A stretch of 64,000 bases of DNA from Flagellimonas alvinocaridis (GTDB taxonomy: Bacteria > Bacteroidota > Bacteroidia > Flavobacteriales > Flavobacteriaceae): assembly GCF_004916895.1 (NCBI RefSeq), contig NZ_SNTZ01000001.1:92262-156261 (forward strand). The letters run 5' to 3'. Of this stretch, positions 53,620-61,755 are shown piece after piece. The notes under the pieces were generated by a model that saw nothing but the letters and a program-made list of their open reading frames with translations, had not been told where the DNA came from and did no database searches. A program made the translations under genes and the position numbers. Numbering within the stretch: position 1 is the first letter of the stretch; the number at the start of each line of letters is the position of its first letter.

Positions 53620-55317
53620 ATGAAGAAAGTGATTATTGCCGTAGGGGCCATTTTTATAATGGCCTGTACCGGAAAGTACGACAACGTTCAAAACACAGCG
53701 GAAGACTATCAAGTGATTCCAAAGCCTGCGGAGTTGACCATGCAGGTTGGGAAGTTTGTGATAGATGGGAGCACCTCCATCAGTGCTACCGAAGGACTTA
53801 AGGAAGAAGCTACGTTTCTTGCCGAGTCCATTCAACAGTTGACCCAAGTAAGTCCATCCGTTACAGACCAAAAGGCCAGCATCGTTCTGACGCTGAACGA
53901 TCAAATTGAAAATGAAGAAGGATACACGCTTGAGGTGACCCCTGACCAAATCAACATTTCGGGAAAGAACGCCAAAGGTGTTTTTTATGGTATCCAGTCC
54001 CTTGTACAATTGATCAGCCTCCCCGAAGAAGGGTCATCCATTACCGATATTACTGTACCTGCTGTCTCCATCAAAGATCAACCCCGATTCATTTACAGGG
54101 GAATGCACTTGGATGTTGCGCGCCATTTCTTCGATGTGGATTTTGTGAAAAAGTACATCGATATGATTGCCATGCACAAAATGAACACCTTTCACTGGCA
54201 TTTGACCGAGGATCAAGGATGGCGTATAGAAATCAAAAAATATCCTGAACTCACCAAGGTTGGGGCCTACCGAAATGGAACCATAACAGGTCACTATCCA
54301 GGAGAAACCAATGACAATGAGCGTTATGGTGGCTTCTACACCCAAGATGACATAAAGGAGGTTTTGGCTTATGCCCAAAAGCGCCATGTTGAGGTCATTC
54401 CAGAAATTGAACTTCCCGGTCACAGTCAAGCTGCCATTGCTTCTTATCCGTATTTGAGCTGCTTCCCTGAGGAGCCTACTGAAGTGCCCAACGGTCTAAT
54501 GTCCGAAGCTTCAAAGGAACAACAGAAAAATGGCCAACCCAAGGTAGTTCAAGAGTCATGGGGGGTATACAATGATGTATACTGTGCCGGAAAAGAAGAG
54601 ACCTTTGCCTTTTTGGAAGGGGTATTGGACGAGGTAACCGCCCTTTTCCCATCCAAATACATCCATATTGGAGGGGATGAGTGCCCCAAGAAAAACTGGG
54701 AGCGCTGCCCCAATTGCCAAAAAAGAATCAAAGAAGAAGGTCTTGAGGATGAACACGCCCTACAGAGTTACTTTGTAACCCGAATGGAAAAATACCTCAA
54801 TAGTAAAGGCAAGCAGATCATTGGATGGGATGAAATCTTGGAAGGTGGTTTGGCCCCCAATGCAACGGTTATGTCCTGGAGAGGTGTAAAAGGAGGCATT
54901 GAAGCGGCAAAACAAGACCACAATGTGATCATGACTCCAAATTCCCACTGTTATTTTGATCACTATCAGTCCAAGGACACCGACAATGAGCCTTTGTCCA
55001 TTGGTGGTTTCTTACCGGTTGAAAAAGTATATAGCTACGAGCCTGTTCCGGAGGAATTATCGGCAGATCAACAGCACTATATCTTGGGAGCTCAAGGGAA
55101 CATTTGGTCCGAGTATATCCCAACGGATGAGCATATGGAATATATGGCCTTGCCTAGGGCCACTGCACTATCTGAAGTGGTTTGGTCCCAAAAAGAGGAT
55201 AAGGATTTTGAAGATTTCAAATCTAGATTGAACCATATGCGAAAACTGTACGAAACCAAAGGCTACAACTACGCCAAACACGTTTTTGATACAGCGGAAA
55301 GCGCTCCATCGGAGTAA
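53620..55317 (+). CDS. Beta-N-acetylhexosaminidase, GH20, lipoprotein
   Basis: 565 aa. Lipobox GAIFIMAC (Cys16). The GH20b domain spans ~30-150 (VIPKPAELTMQVGKF...GYTLEVTPDQINISGKNAKGVFYGIQSL). The catalytic barrel starts at PRFIYRGMHLDVARHFF (155-171), with HWHLTEDQGWRIEI (193-206), HSQAAIASYPYL and the catalytic Asp353-Glu354 in HIGGDECPKKNW. It removes terminal beta-GlcNAc or GalNAc by substrate-assisted catalysis. This suggests that the fucose-bearing glycan also carries amino sugars. Confidence 0.94.
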   Translation: MKKVIIAVGAIFIMACTGKYDNVQNTAEDYQVIPKPAELTMQVGKFVIDGSTSISATEGLKEEATFLAESIQQLTQVSPSVTDQKASIVLTLNDQIENEEGYTLEVTPDQINISGKNAKGVFYGIQSLVQLISLPEEGSSITDITVPAVSIKDQPRFIYRGMHLDVARHFFDVDFVKKYIDMIAMHKMNTFHWHLTEDQGWRIEIKKYPELTKVGAYRNGTITGHYPGETNDNERYGGFYTQDDIKEVLAYAQKRHVEVIPEIELPGHSQAAIASYPYLSCFPEEPTEVPNGLMSEASKEQQKNGQPKVVQESWGVYNDVYCAGKEETFAFLEGVLDEVTALFPSKYIHIGGDECPKKNWERCPNCQKRIKEEGLEDEHALQSYFVTRMEKYLNSKGKQIIGWDEILEGGLAPNATVMSWRGVKGGIEAAKQDHNVIMTPNSHCYFDHYQSKDTDNEPLSIGGFLPVEKVYSYEPVPEELSADQQHYILGAQGNIWSEYIPTDEHMEYMALPRATALSEVVWSQKEDKDFEDFKSRLNHMRKLYETKGYNYAKHVFDTAESAPSE

Positions 55318-55364
55318 TTTTATAAAAATTGGAACCACGCAGATAGAAGAAACACACAGCAGAT

Positions 55365-56522
55365 ATGGCCCGGTATACCCCAAAATTCAATCCTAGATAT
55401 CCCTCCATTGAGGACCTCCGAGAAGGGGCCCGCAAGCGCATTCCCAGATTTGCCTTTGAATATTTGGATAGCGGATGCAACGAAGAGGTGAATCTGCGAA
55501 AGAACACCCGGGAAATTAGAGAGGTTGAGTTGTTACCCAGGTATTTGGATGCCTACAAAGAGGCCAACATGACCACCAAAATCTTTGGGCAGGAGTATGA
55601 TGCCCCTTTTGGGATATCCCCCATAGGGCTTCAAGGGTTGATGTGGCCCAATTCGCCTGAAATTTTGGCCAAGGCCGCCTTTCAGCATAACATCCCCTTT
55701 ATTCTGAGTACGGTGACCACATCGAGCATAGAACGCATCAGTGAGATTACCGAAGGTAAAGCGTGGTTCCAATTATACCATCCCACGGAGAAATCGGTCC
55801 GTGACGATTTAATTCAACGTGCCGAGGCAGCCGGCTGCCCCGTATTGGTCCTTTTGTGTGATACCCCCGTTTTTGGATTTCGTGCCAAGGAAATCAAAAA
55901 TGGGCTATCCATGCCCCCAAAAATGAATATTGCCAATATTCTACAAGTATTGGGCAAACCCAAATGGGCCTTTGAAACCCTAAAGCATGGCCAACCCAAT
56001 TTTGAGGTGTTGCGACCCTATATGCCCAAAGGACTCAACTTAAAACAACTGGGATTGTTCATGGACCAGACCTTTAGCAAGCGTATGGACATGGATAAAA
56101 TTGCCCAAATCAGAGACTTATGGAAAGGAAAATTGGTATTAAAAGGAGTGGCCACGGAAGCTGATACAGAAAAAGCCATATCCTTGGGATTGGACGGTAT
56201 TATTGTATCCAATCACGGAGGCAGGCAATTGGATGCCGGGGAATCCACCATAAAACCCTTGACTCGGATAGCGGCAAAATATGGAGATCAGCTCACCGTG
56301 ATGATGGACAGTGGTGTGCGCTCTGGACCCGATATTGCCAGAACCTTGGCCAGTGGGGCACAATTTGCATTTTTGGGCCGTTCCTTTATGTATGGAGCTG
56401 CAGCTTTAGGGAAATCCGGCGGGGACCATACCGCTATGTTGTTAAAGACCCAATTGAAGCAAGTAATGGAGCAAATCGGGTGCCCAGATGTTTCCCAATT
56501 GCCCAATTTTAAAAACCTATAG
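55365..56522 (+). CDS. FMN-dependent alpha-hydroxy-acid dehydrogenase, probable L-lactate dehydrogenase (LldD-like)
   Basis: 385 aa. Family motifs: RIPRFAFEYLDSGCNEEVNLRKNTREIREVELLPRYL (FMN and hydroxy-acid entry), GISPIGLQGLMWPNSPEILAKAA, KGVATEADTEKA, and SNHGGRQLDAGES with catalytic His284 and the Arg in GRQ. It oxidises L-2-hydroxy acids at the membrane. As last gene of the operon it can oxidise the L-lactate released by the FAH-family hydrolase, so both fucose fragments become pyruvate. Confidence 0.9.
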   Translation: MARYTPKFNPRYPSIEDLREGARKRIPRFAFEYLDSGCNEEVNLRKNTREIREVELLPRYLDAYKEANMTTKIFGQEYDAPFGISPIGLQGLMWPNSPEILAKAAFQHNIPFILSTVTTSSIERISEITEGKAWFQLYHPTEKSVRDDLIQRAEAAGCPVLVLLCDTPVFGFRAKEIKNGLSMPPKMNIANILQVLGKPKWAFETLKHGQPNFEVLRPYMPKGLNLKQLGLFMDQTFSKRMDMDKIAQIRDLWKGKLVLKGVATEADTEKAISLGLDGIIVSNHGGRQLDAGESTIKPLTRIAAKYGDQLTVMMDSGVRSGPDIARTLASGAQFAFLGRSFMYGAAALGKSGGDHTAMLLKTQLKQVMEQIGCPDVSQLPNFKNL

Positions 56523-56869
56523 TCCCTTAGACCATAGCTCCAAAAACTGTTAAAACAAGCGTGAAACAAACGTTATAAAAAGCATAAAACCCAGTATAAT
56601 TGGCATATACCGTTTGCATTGGCTACCTTTGCAGCGATGAAGATCAAACTCCACGAAAGGAAAAATTGCAGGATCCTGAGCTTTCAATATCTGGTTTTTA
56701 GAAACCAACCGGATAAATTCATCCCCCCTACGCTTTAATTTTTGGACCACTTCAGTGGTGATTTTTGCGATGTAACATTGTGGAAAAACCCCGCAATGGC
56801 CTGCATCGTTCCTATGCAATTGTACGTACCCTAAACTATCAAAAAAACATTTTAGACAAGCATCAAAGC
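56523..56869 (+). other. Leader region before the GNAT gene, with promoter and tiny ORF
   Basis: 347 bases. The promoter at 56600-56631 puts the transcript start near 56637. An ATG exactly there opens a 33-codon frame (56637-56738, MKIKLHERKNCRILSFQYLV...) that could be a leaderless small peptide or simply chance. GGTTTTTAGAAACC forms a small hairpin near 56694. No other gene is supported, and the opposite-strand ORF is a shadow. Confidence 0.5.
56600..56631 (+). promoter_or_regulatory. Promoter TTGG-N20-TACCTTTG
   Basis: The -33 TTGG (56600-56603) and a perfect -7 TACCTTTG (56624-56631) are 20 bases apart. It gives a leader of about 230 bases to the GNAT gene and probably drives gnat, rpsU and the following genes. 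Confidence 0.7.
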
Positions 56870-57313
56870 ATGGTGATTAAAACCTATGACGCTTATACAC
56901 GGCTTTCCACCATGGAAACCGCCCGATTGACCAATTTTATATTTGACCACCAAGATGGAAAAAAAGCATCAAAAAATGCCATCCGCAAAGCCATTCAGTA
57001 TTCGGCAAAGGAAATACCGGGCTTGGGTGGATATGTATTTGTCATTGAGGAACGGGAAAAAATCCTTGGTCTGGCCGTGGTCAACAAAACAGGGATGGGC
57101 GATTATATCCCCGAGAACTTCATGGTCTTTTTTGTGGTGCACCGGGAGCATCGCGGCAAAGACATTGAGCCAAAGCTCTTGGAATACACCCTCCAATACT
57201 GTAAAGGTGACGTAGCCGTCCATATCACCAACGAAAACCAATATCCGAAAGAAGCGTTTTTTAAAGAGAATGGGTTTGACGTGACCCACACAGAAATGAG
57301 ATTGAACAGATAA
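56870..57313 (+). CDS. GNAT-family N-acetyltransferase
   Basis: 147 aa from ATG 56870; an upstream non-ATG start would add an unstructured 35 residues. GNAT features: GGYVFVIEEREKILGLAVVNKTGMGDYIPENFMVFFVVHREHRGKDIEPKLLEYTL with the acetyl-CoA loop HREHRGKDIE (usually R/Q-x-x-G-x-G/A; here GKDI is atypical), and NQYPKEAFFKENGFDVTHTEM. The substrate is unknown. It is followed by rpsU after eight bases, so perhaps a ribosomal or small-molecule acceptor. Confidence 0.8.
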   Translation: MVIKTYDAYTRLSTMETARLTNFIFDHQDGKKASKNAIRKAIQYSAKEIPGLGGYVFVIEEREKILGLAVVNKTGMGDYIPENFMVFFVVHREHRGKDIEPKLLEYTLQYCKGDVAVHITNENQYPKEAFFKENGFDVTHTEMRLNR

Positions 57314-57321
57314 ATCAAAAT

Positions 57322-57516
57322 ATGCTCAAAATAGAAGTAAAATCAGGTGAAAGTATAGAACGTGCCCTAAAACGCTACAAGAGAAAGTATAGAAATACCA
57401 AACGATTGGAGCAAATCAGGGACCGTCAGGAATACACCAAAAAATCGGTACGGCGAAGAAAGACTATCAAAACGGCCGAATACCGGGAAAAATACCTAAA
57501 CAGGGAAAACGAATAG
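57322..57516 (+). CDS. rpsU: 30S ribosomal protein S21
   Basis: 64 aa, highly basic: MLKIEVKSGESIERALKRYKRKYRNTKRLEQIRDRQEYTKKSVRRRKTIK. This is the standard S21 start and length for Bacteroidota. S21 joins the platform of the small subunit and helps initiation. It lies between the GNAT gene and a small basic protein, apparently in one transcript. Confidence 0.95.
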   Translation: MLKIEVKSGESIERALKRYKRKYRNTKRLEQIRDRQEYTKKSVRRRKTIKTAEYREKYLNRENE

Positions 57517-57538
57517 TCATCAACACATGGACCATATC

Positions 57539-57730
57539 ATGAAACTCACAAAAATCAAGCGGAAGACCAAGTACGAAAAACGGTATAGTGTTAAAATGGG
57601 GGAACTCACTACCCAGGTCACCTATATCAAAGAGTATATTTTCGGCCTTCCTTTTCGCACGCTGCACAGATACCGTGAAACCTATTACGGAGAAGTAAAA
57701 GACTGTAAGGATTGCAATGTATCCGCTTAA
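57539..57730 (+). CDS. Small basic protein of unknown function
   Basis: 63 aa from ATG 57539 (an upstream in-frame ATG at 57527 is possible). Sequence MKLTKIKRKTKYEKRYSVKMGELTTQVTYIKEYIFGLPFRTLHRYRETYYGEVKDCKDCNVSA: a basic start, an aromatic middle and a C-terminal CKDC. It has no signal peptide and is not recognised. It sits between rpsU and proC on the same strand, tightly spaced. Confidence 0.65.
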   Translation: MKLTKIKRKTKYEKRYSVKMGELTTQVTYIKEYIFGLPFRTLHRYRETYYGEVKDCKDCNVSA

Positions 57731-57757
57731 AAACATTCTAACCCTTTATATAAAACA

Positions 57758-58564
57758 ATGAAAGTATTGGTTATTGGCGCAGGTAACATGGGACTTACCT
57801 ACGCCACAGGTATGTCCAAGTCCAAGCTATTGAAAAAGCGCAACATCATGGTGTTGGACAAATCAAAGGAAAAAATGGAAGAGGTCGATAAAATCGCCCA
57901 TTTTGATGCCATAGATCGTTTGGAGGACTGTGTTCCCCAAGCAGATATCATCTTTTTGGCCGTCAAACCCTTCCATGCCGAAGAACTATTTGAACGTATG
58001 AAAAAATTGGTGAACCCAGAACAACTGTTTATTTCCATAATGGCCGGGGTCACCATCAGCTTTATCCAAGAATCGCTCGGTATTAAAAAAGTGGTACGGG
58101 CCATGCCCAATTTGCCCGCTCAGGTGGGTAAGGGTTTGACCAGCTATGTTTCTTCCGACGAAGTTTCCCGTCTGGAACTTTTTATGGTGGAAGGACTGTT
58201 GGACACCACTGGAAAATCCCTCCGCGTAAAAAATGAAAAATTTATTGATGCCTCTACAGGCATTTCGGGGAGTGGTCCCGCATATGTTTTTTACTTTATG
58301 CAAAGTATGATGGAGGCCGCCCTACAAATGGGCTTTTCCGAAAATGTTTCCAAAGTATTGGTGAGCCAAACTTTTACTGGGGCCGTGGAACTGTTCAACC
58401 AGAACAACCTTAATCCAGACACTTGGATGGAAAGAGTGGCCTCCAAAGGAGGAACTACCAGGGCCGCCTTGGACTCCATGGAAGATAACAATGTAAATGA
58501 ATTGATAAAAGAAGCGGCCTTTGCCGCCTTTAACCGCGCCGTGGAACTCGGCGAAGAATATTAA
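57758..58564 (+). CDS. proC: Pyrroline-5-carboxylate reductase
   Basis: 268 aa. N-terminal Rossmann VLVIGAGNMGLTYATGM for NADPH, FLAVKPFHAEELF, SIMAGVTISFIQ and the conserved VVRAMPNLPAQVGKGLTSY. The signature GISGSGPAYVFYFMQSMMEAALQMGFSE and TTRAALDSMEDNNVNELI follow. It reduces P5C to proline, the last step of proline synthesis. It is four bases from proB. Confidence 0.95.
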   Translation: MKVLVIGAGNMGLTYATGMSKSKLLKKRNIMVLDKSKEKMEEVDKIAHFDAIDRLEDCVPQADIIFLAVKPFHAEELFERMKKLVNPEQLFISIMAGVTISFIQESLGIKKVVRAMPNLPAQVGKGLTSYVSSDEVSRLELFMVEGLLDTTGKSLRVKNEKFIDASTGISGSGPAYVFYFMQSMMEAALQMGFSENVSKVLVSQTFTGAVELFNQNNLNPDTWMERVASKGGTTRAALDSMEDNNVNELIKEAAFAAFNRAVELGEEY

Positions 58565-58567
58565 ACC

Positions 58568-59338
58568 ATGTATAAAGAACTCGTGGTCATTAAGGTAGGA
58601 ACCAATGTAATGACCAACAAGGACAATAGAATTGTAAGACCTGTACTCAATAGTTTGGTGCAACAGATCGCCGAACTCTACGAACGCGACATCATGACCA
58701 TTTTGGTCTCCTCTGGCTCCGTAATCGCGGGAAAAGAGGTATTGGGAAAATCCAAAATAAAGGACAAGACCCAACGCAGACAGGTTTATTCTGCGATAGG
58801 ACAACCCAGAATGATGCGGCATTACTACAACATTTTCAGTGATTATGGGATGAAATGTGCCCAAGTACTCCCCACAAAACGGGATTTTAACCCCGGGGTA
58901 CACCGGGACAATATGATCAATTGCATAGAAGGTCTTTTGTCCGAAGGTGTAGTGCCCATTGCCAATGAAGACGACGCCGTTTCGGTAGCCATGTCCATGT
59001 TTTCGGACAATGATGAATTGGCCACGTTGATTGCCCAATTGATGAATGCAGACAAGCTGATCCTCATGACCGACATTGATGGCTTGTACAACGGACATCC
59101 TGAAAAGGAGGATTCCGAGGTCATCCAAAAAGTCGCACCCAAAGAAGATCTGGACAAGTATATTGAAGAGGGCAACAAAGCCGAAGGTGAAGGCCGTGGC
59201 GGAATGGGCTCTAAATTGAACTTTGCTCAAATAGCGGCGGCCAACAACATTCCATCCTATATTGTGAACGGGAAGAAAGAGAACATCATTATAGACATTG
59301 TTGAAGGAAAAAAAGTGGGGACCAAAGTTTCCCTTTAA
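58568..59338 (+). CDS. proB: Glutamate 5-kinase, without PUA domain
   Basis: 256 aa, amino-acid kinase fold: VVIKVGTNVMTNKDNR, ILVSSGSVIAGKEVLG, RQVYSAIGQPRMMRHYYNIF, PIANEDDAVSV, LATLIAQLMNADKLILMTDIDGLYNG and GRGGMGSKLNFAQIAAANNIPSYIVNG. The C-terminal PUA domain of the E. coli enzyme is absent, as usual in this phylum. It phosphorylates glutamate for proline synthesis and is subject to proline feedback in other species. Confidence 0.95.
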   Translation: MYKELVVIKVGTNVMTNKDNRIVRPVLNSLVQQIAELYERDIMTILVSSGSVIAGKEVLGKSKIKDKTQRRQVYSAIGQPRMMRHYYNIFSDYGMKCAQVLPTKRDFNPGVHRDNMINCIEGLLSEGVVPIANEDDAVSVAMSMFSDNDELATLIAQLMNADKLILMTDIDGLYNGHPEKEDSEVIQKVAPKEDLDKYIEEGNKAEGEGRGGMGSKLNFAQIAAANNIPSYIVNGKKENIIIDIVEGKKVGTKVSL

Positions 59339-59347
59339 AAAACGACT

Positions 59348-60547
59348 ATGAAATTATTGAACACAGACATAAAGAATAAAGTATTGGCAGACATGGAGCG
59401 TATCCTGGACAAAAACCGGGAAGAGCTCCTCCAAGCCAACCAAAAAGATTTGGATGCCTTTGATCGGGACGATCAAGCCCTCTATGACCGTTTGGTGGTA
59501 GATCAGAAAAAGGTAGATCAAATGATTCAGGCCGTAAAGGAAGTGCGGTTGCAATCGGACCCTGTAAATCAGGAAATATCTACCCGACATTTGGACAATG
59601 GATTAAAAATCATCAACAAAACGGCTCCGTTCGGGACCATCATGATCATTTATGAATCCCGTCCGGATGTAACGGTGGAAGCTGCGGTACTGGCTTTTAA
59701 GGCCAATAACAAAATATTGTTGAAAGGCGGTAAAGAAGCCTATCACAGTAACAAAGCACTGGTAAAGTTCTGGCATCAGGCCTTGACGGAGAACAATCTC
59801 CCTTCCAATTTCATCCAGTTCTTGGAAATGGACCGTACCCAGACCCAAGAATTTTTGAAAACCCCGGACCAAGACCTAGATCTGATTGTCCCACGTGGTG
59901 GTGAACGATTGATCGCTTTTGTGAAAGAACATGCCAAATGTGCCGTTCTGGTCAGTGGTCGAGGGAACAATTTCCTCTATGTACACCCGGAAGCGGATTG
60001 GGAAAAAAGCTTGGAGGTCATCATCAATGCCAAGACCCATAAGATTTCGGCCTGTAATGCCTTGGACAAAATACTGATCGATACAAGGATTGAAGGTTAT
60101 GAAGATAAGCTCAAAGAGTTAAGACAACTATTGACTGACAAAGGCGTATCGATTTTGGTCGATAAAAAGGTGAAAACCATCTTATCTGAAGAGAATGTCA
60201 TTACTGACCCATCGGTTTGGGAAGAGGAGTTCTTGGCCATGAAATGTGTGATTGGGGCCGTGGACAATTTGGATGAGGCCATTGAAAAGATCAATACCCA
60301 TTCCGGAGGGCACTCAGCCAGCATCATGACCGAAAACAATGCCGTGGCCCAGACCTTCATGGAAAATGTGGATTGCGCGGCGGTATATCAAAATGCTTCC
60401 ACCCGTTTCACGGATGGTGGACAGATGGGTGTGGGTGCAGAGCTCGCCATCAGTACCGATAAATTGCACCATCGGGGGCCCTTGGGACTAAAACAATTGG
60501 TAACCAACAAATACTATGTATTTGGGGATGGGCAAATACGTGTGTAA
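59348..60547 (+). CDS. proA: Glutamate-5-semialdehyde dehydrogenase (gamma-glutamyl phosphate reductase)
   Basis: 399 aa, ALDH superfamily: APFGTIMIIYESRPDVTVEAAVLAFKANNKILLKGGKEA, DLIVPRGGERLIAFV and the catalytic Cys region KTHKISACNALDKILID. Near the end, VDCAAVYQNASTRFTDGGQMGVGAELAISTDKLHHRGPLGLKQLVTNKY. It reduces gamma-glutamyl phosphate using NADPH. It is the last gene of proC-proB-proA. Confidence 0.95.
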   Translation: MKLLNTDIKNKVLADMERILDKNREELLQANQKDLDAFDRDDQALYDRLVVDQKKVDQMIQAVKEVRLQSDPVNQEISTRHLDNGLKIINKTAPFGTIMIIYESRPDVTVEAAVLAFKANNKILLKGGKEAYHSNKALVKFWHQALTENNLPSNFIQFLEMDRTQTQEFLKTPDQDLDLIVPRGGERLIAFVKEHAKCAVLVSGRGNNFLYVHPEADWEKSLEVIINAKTHKISACNALDKILIDTRIEGYEDKLKELRQLLTDKGVSILVDKKVKTILSEENVITDPSVWEEEFLAMKCVIGAVDNLDEAIEKINTHSGGHSASIMTENNAVAQTFMENVDCAAVYQNASTRFTDGGQMGVGAELAISTDKLHHRGPLGLKQLVTNKYYVFGDGQIRV

Positions 60548-60642
60548 CCTATCTTTTGCTGTTCCGTACTGGCATTGATCGGTTCAAGTATTGTGCAAAA
60601 GGCCATTATCTGTTAGCTTAATGGTAATTTTACACCTATTTA

Positions 60643-60674
60643 TTGGTCATTTTTTAAGAAAATATCTAGATTTA
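60643..60674 (+). promoter_or_regulatory. Promoter TTGG-N20-TAGATTTA
   Basis: The -33 TTGG (60643-60646) and -7 TAGATTTA (60667-60674) are 20 bases apart, about 20 bases before the YegP-like ATG at 60695. Confidence 0.6.
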
Positions 60675-60694
60675 AGACACAAAATATATTCAGT

Positions 60695-61024
60695 ATGGGA
60701 AAATTTGAAATCAAAACAGATAAATCTGGTCAGTTCAGGTTTAATTTAAAGGCCAACAATGGCCAAGTGATCTTAAGCAGTGAAGCGTATACCACCAAAG
60801 CCGCCTGCGAGAACGGAATTGAATCTGTCCGAAAAAATTCTCAAGACGATGGCAGGTTCGACAGAAAGACTGCCAAGGACGGCAGCCCTTACTTTAATCT
60901 GAAGGCTTCCAACGGTCAGGTAATCGGTAACAGTGAAATGTATTCCAGCACTTCTGCCATGGAAAATGGGATTGCTTCCGTAAAAACCAATGCTCCAAGT
61001 GCATCAGTCGATGACAATTCATGA
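60695..61024 (+). CDS. YegP/DUF1508-family protein, two tandem repeats
   Basis: 109 aa with two copies of the ~48-residue repeat: GKFEIKTDKSGQFRFNLKANNGQVILSSEAY...ENGIESVRKN (2-50) and DGRFDRKTAKDGSPYFNLKASNGQVIGNSEMY...ENGIASVKTN (53-101). These small cytoplasmic proteins are widespread, fold as a beta-sheet with one helix and lack a firm function. It is monocistronic: it has its own promoter and a terminator at 61060. Confidence 0.9.
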   Translation: MGKFEIKTDKSGQFRFNLKANNGQVILSSEAYTTKAACENGIESVRKNSQDDGRFDRKTAKDGSPYFNLKASNGQVIGNSEMYSSTSAMENGIASVKTNAPSASVDDNS

Positions 61025-61059
61025 TTCTTGGAAACATCCAATTTTGGAAATAAATATAG

Positions 61060-61089
61060 CAGCCCTTTTAAGGGCTGTTTTTTTTTTGA
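61060..61089 (+). terminator. Terminator after YegP-like gene
   Basis: CAGCCCTT (61060-61067), loop TT, AAGGGCTG (61070-61077), then T12. Confidence 0.9.
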
Positions 61090-61203
61090 CATACTTCTTT
61101 TTTTTTACCCCATAAATTTTATTCCCATCAATTGAACTACCCCATTCGTTGGATCAAACAGGGCATCCATAAATTGGGAGGTCTTTGAAAAAACATAACG
61201 CAC

Positions 61204-61211
61204 TATGTTTG
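61204..61211 (+). promoter_or_regulatory. -7 box TATGTTTG of the candidate ncRNA
   Basis: A perfect TAnnTTTG. The nearest upstream TTTG is 16 bases away (shorter than the usual 19-21), so the promoter call is only moderate. The predicted start is near 61218, just before the first hairpin. Confidence 0.4.
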
Positions 61212-61217
61212 TCGTGC

Positions 61218-61554
61218 AAGTAAGCGTTAAGCCAATTGAAAAGCAAGATCAATTTTAACGCATGCACATATAGCAATGCACTTTTCAGGACCAAAGGTCA
61301 CAAAAGTGTTTAGTTTAGTTGAGGTTTCCGTTACGCCAAGGAATTTATTAAAATTCCTTGGTTGTAATGGTTTTTAAAGCCTCCTCTTTTTTAAAATTAA
61401 AGAGTTCTTTAAACTGAACTCAAATTTAAATAGAACACCAACAACCAAAACAACTATTGGGTCCATAATTCAACTGAGAATGTAAGGTTTGGTTATCTCA
61501 TTTCTTTTGGACATATCAATAGTAAAGCCGTCAGTTCTCTTGACGGCTTTTTTT
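61218..61554 (+). ncRNA. Candidate structured non-coding RNA
   Basis: Hairpins in order: GCGTTAA...TTAACGC with inner AATTG/CAATT (61224-61261); CACTTTT-GACC/GGTC-AAAAGTG (61279-61308); CCAAGGAATTT/AAATTCCTTGG, 11 bp perfect (61336-61361); CTCTTT/AAAGAG (61384-61404); GAGTTC/GAACTC (61402-61421). The last two share GAG and exclude each other. A terminator ends the stretch. It lacks the conserved cores of tmRNA, RNase P RNA and SRP RNA. It could be an sRNA, a 6S-like RNA, or a leader with attenuation before the adhesin. Confidence 0.4.
61524..61554 (+). terminator. Terminator of the candidate ncRNA
   Basis: AAAGCCGTCA (61524-61533), 7-base loop, TGACGGCTTT (61541-61550), T-run. No gene lies between it and the previous terminator at 61089, so something non-coding must be transcribed here. 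Confidence 0.88.
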
Positions 61555-61755
61555 CGCCCTCGATAAAATGTTCTCAAAAAACTCTAATTATCAGGATTGT
61601 CGATAATTTTCATCAATTCATTTAGCCCTTTCGTCAATTCTAAACACCCATTGGTTAATTGACCTCCCTCTATAAACAGGAAAGCACTTTATTTTATAGT
61701 ACCAAATCCATTTCTTGATTTTAACCCAACAAGAAACATCATAAACCTACTTGTT

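Larger units (their letters stand above)
61025..61755. other. 731-base intergenic region with candidate ncRNA
   Basis: No gene on either strand. It holds the terminator at 61060-61089, a -7 box at 61204-61211, at least four hairpins at 61224-61421 and a terminator at 61524-61554. The AT-rich piece 61555-61755 before the adhesin presumably holds its promoter, which I could not define. Confidence 0.75.

Noticed and set aside
56550..56819. 89-codon minus-strand ORF in the leader region
   Set aside because: Lies opposite a strong plus-strand promoter and shows no recognisable sequence.
58322..59230. 302-codon minus-strand ORF over proC/proB
   Set aside because: Antisense to well-conserved genes; no family features.
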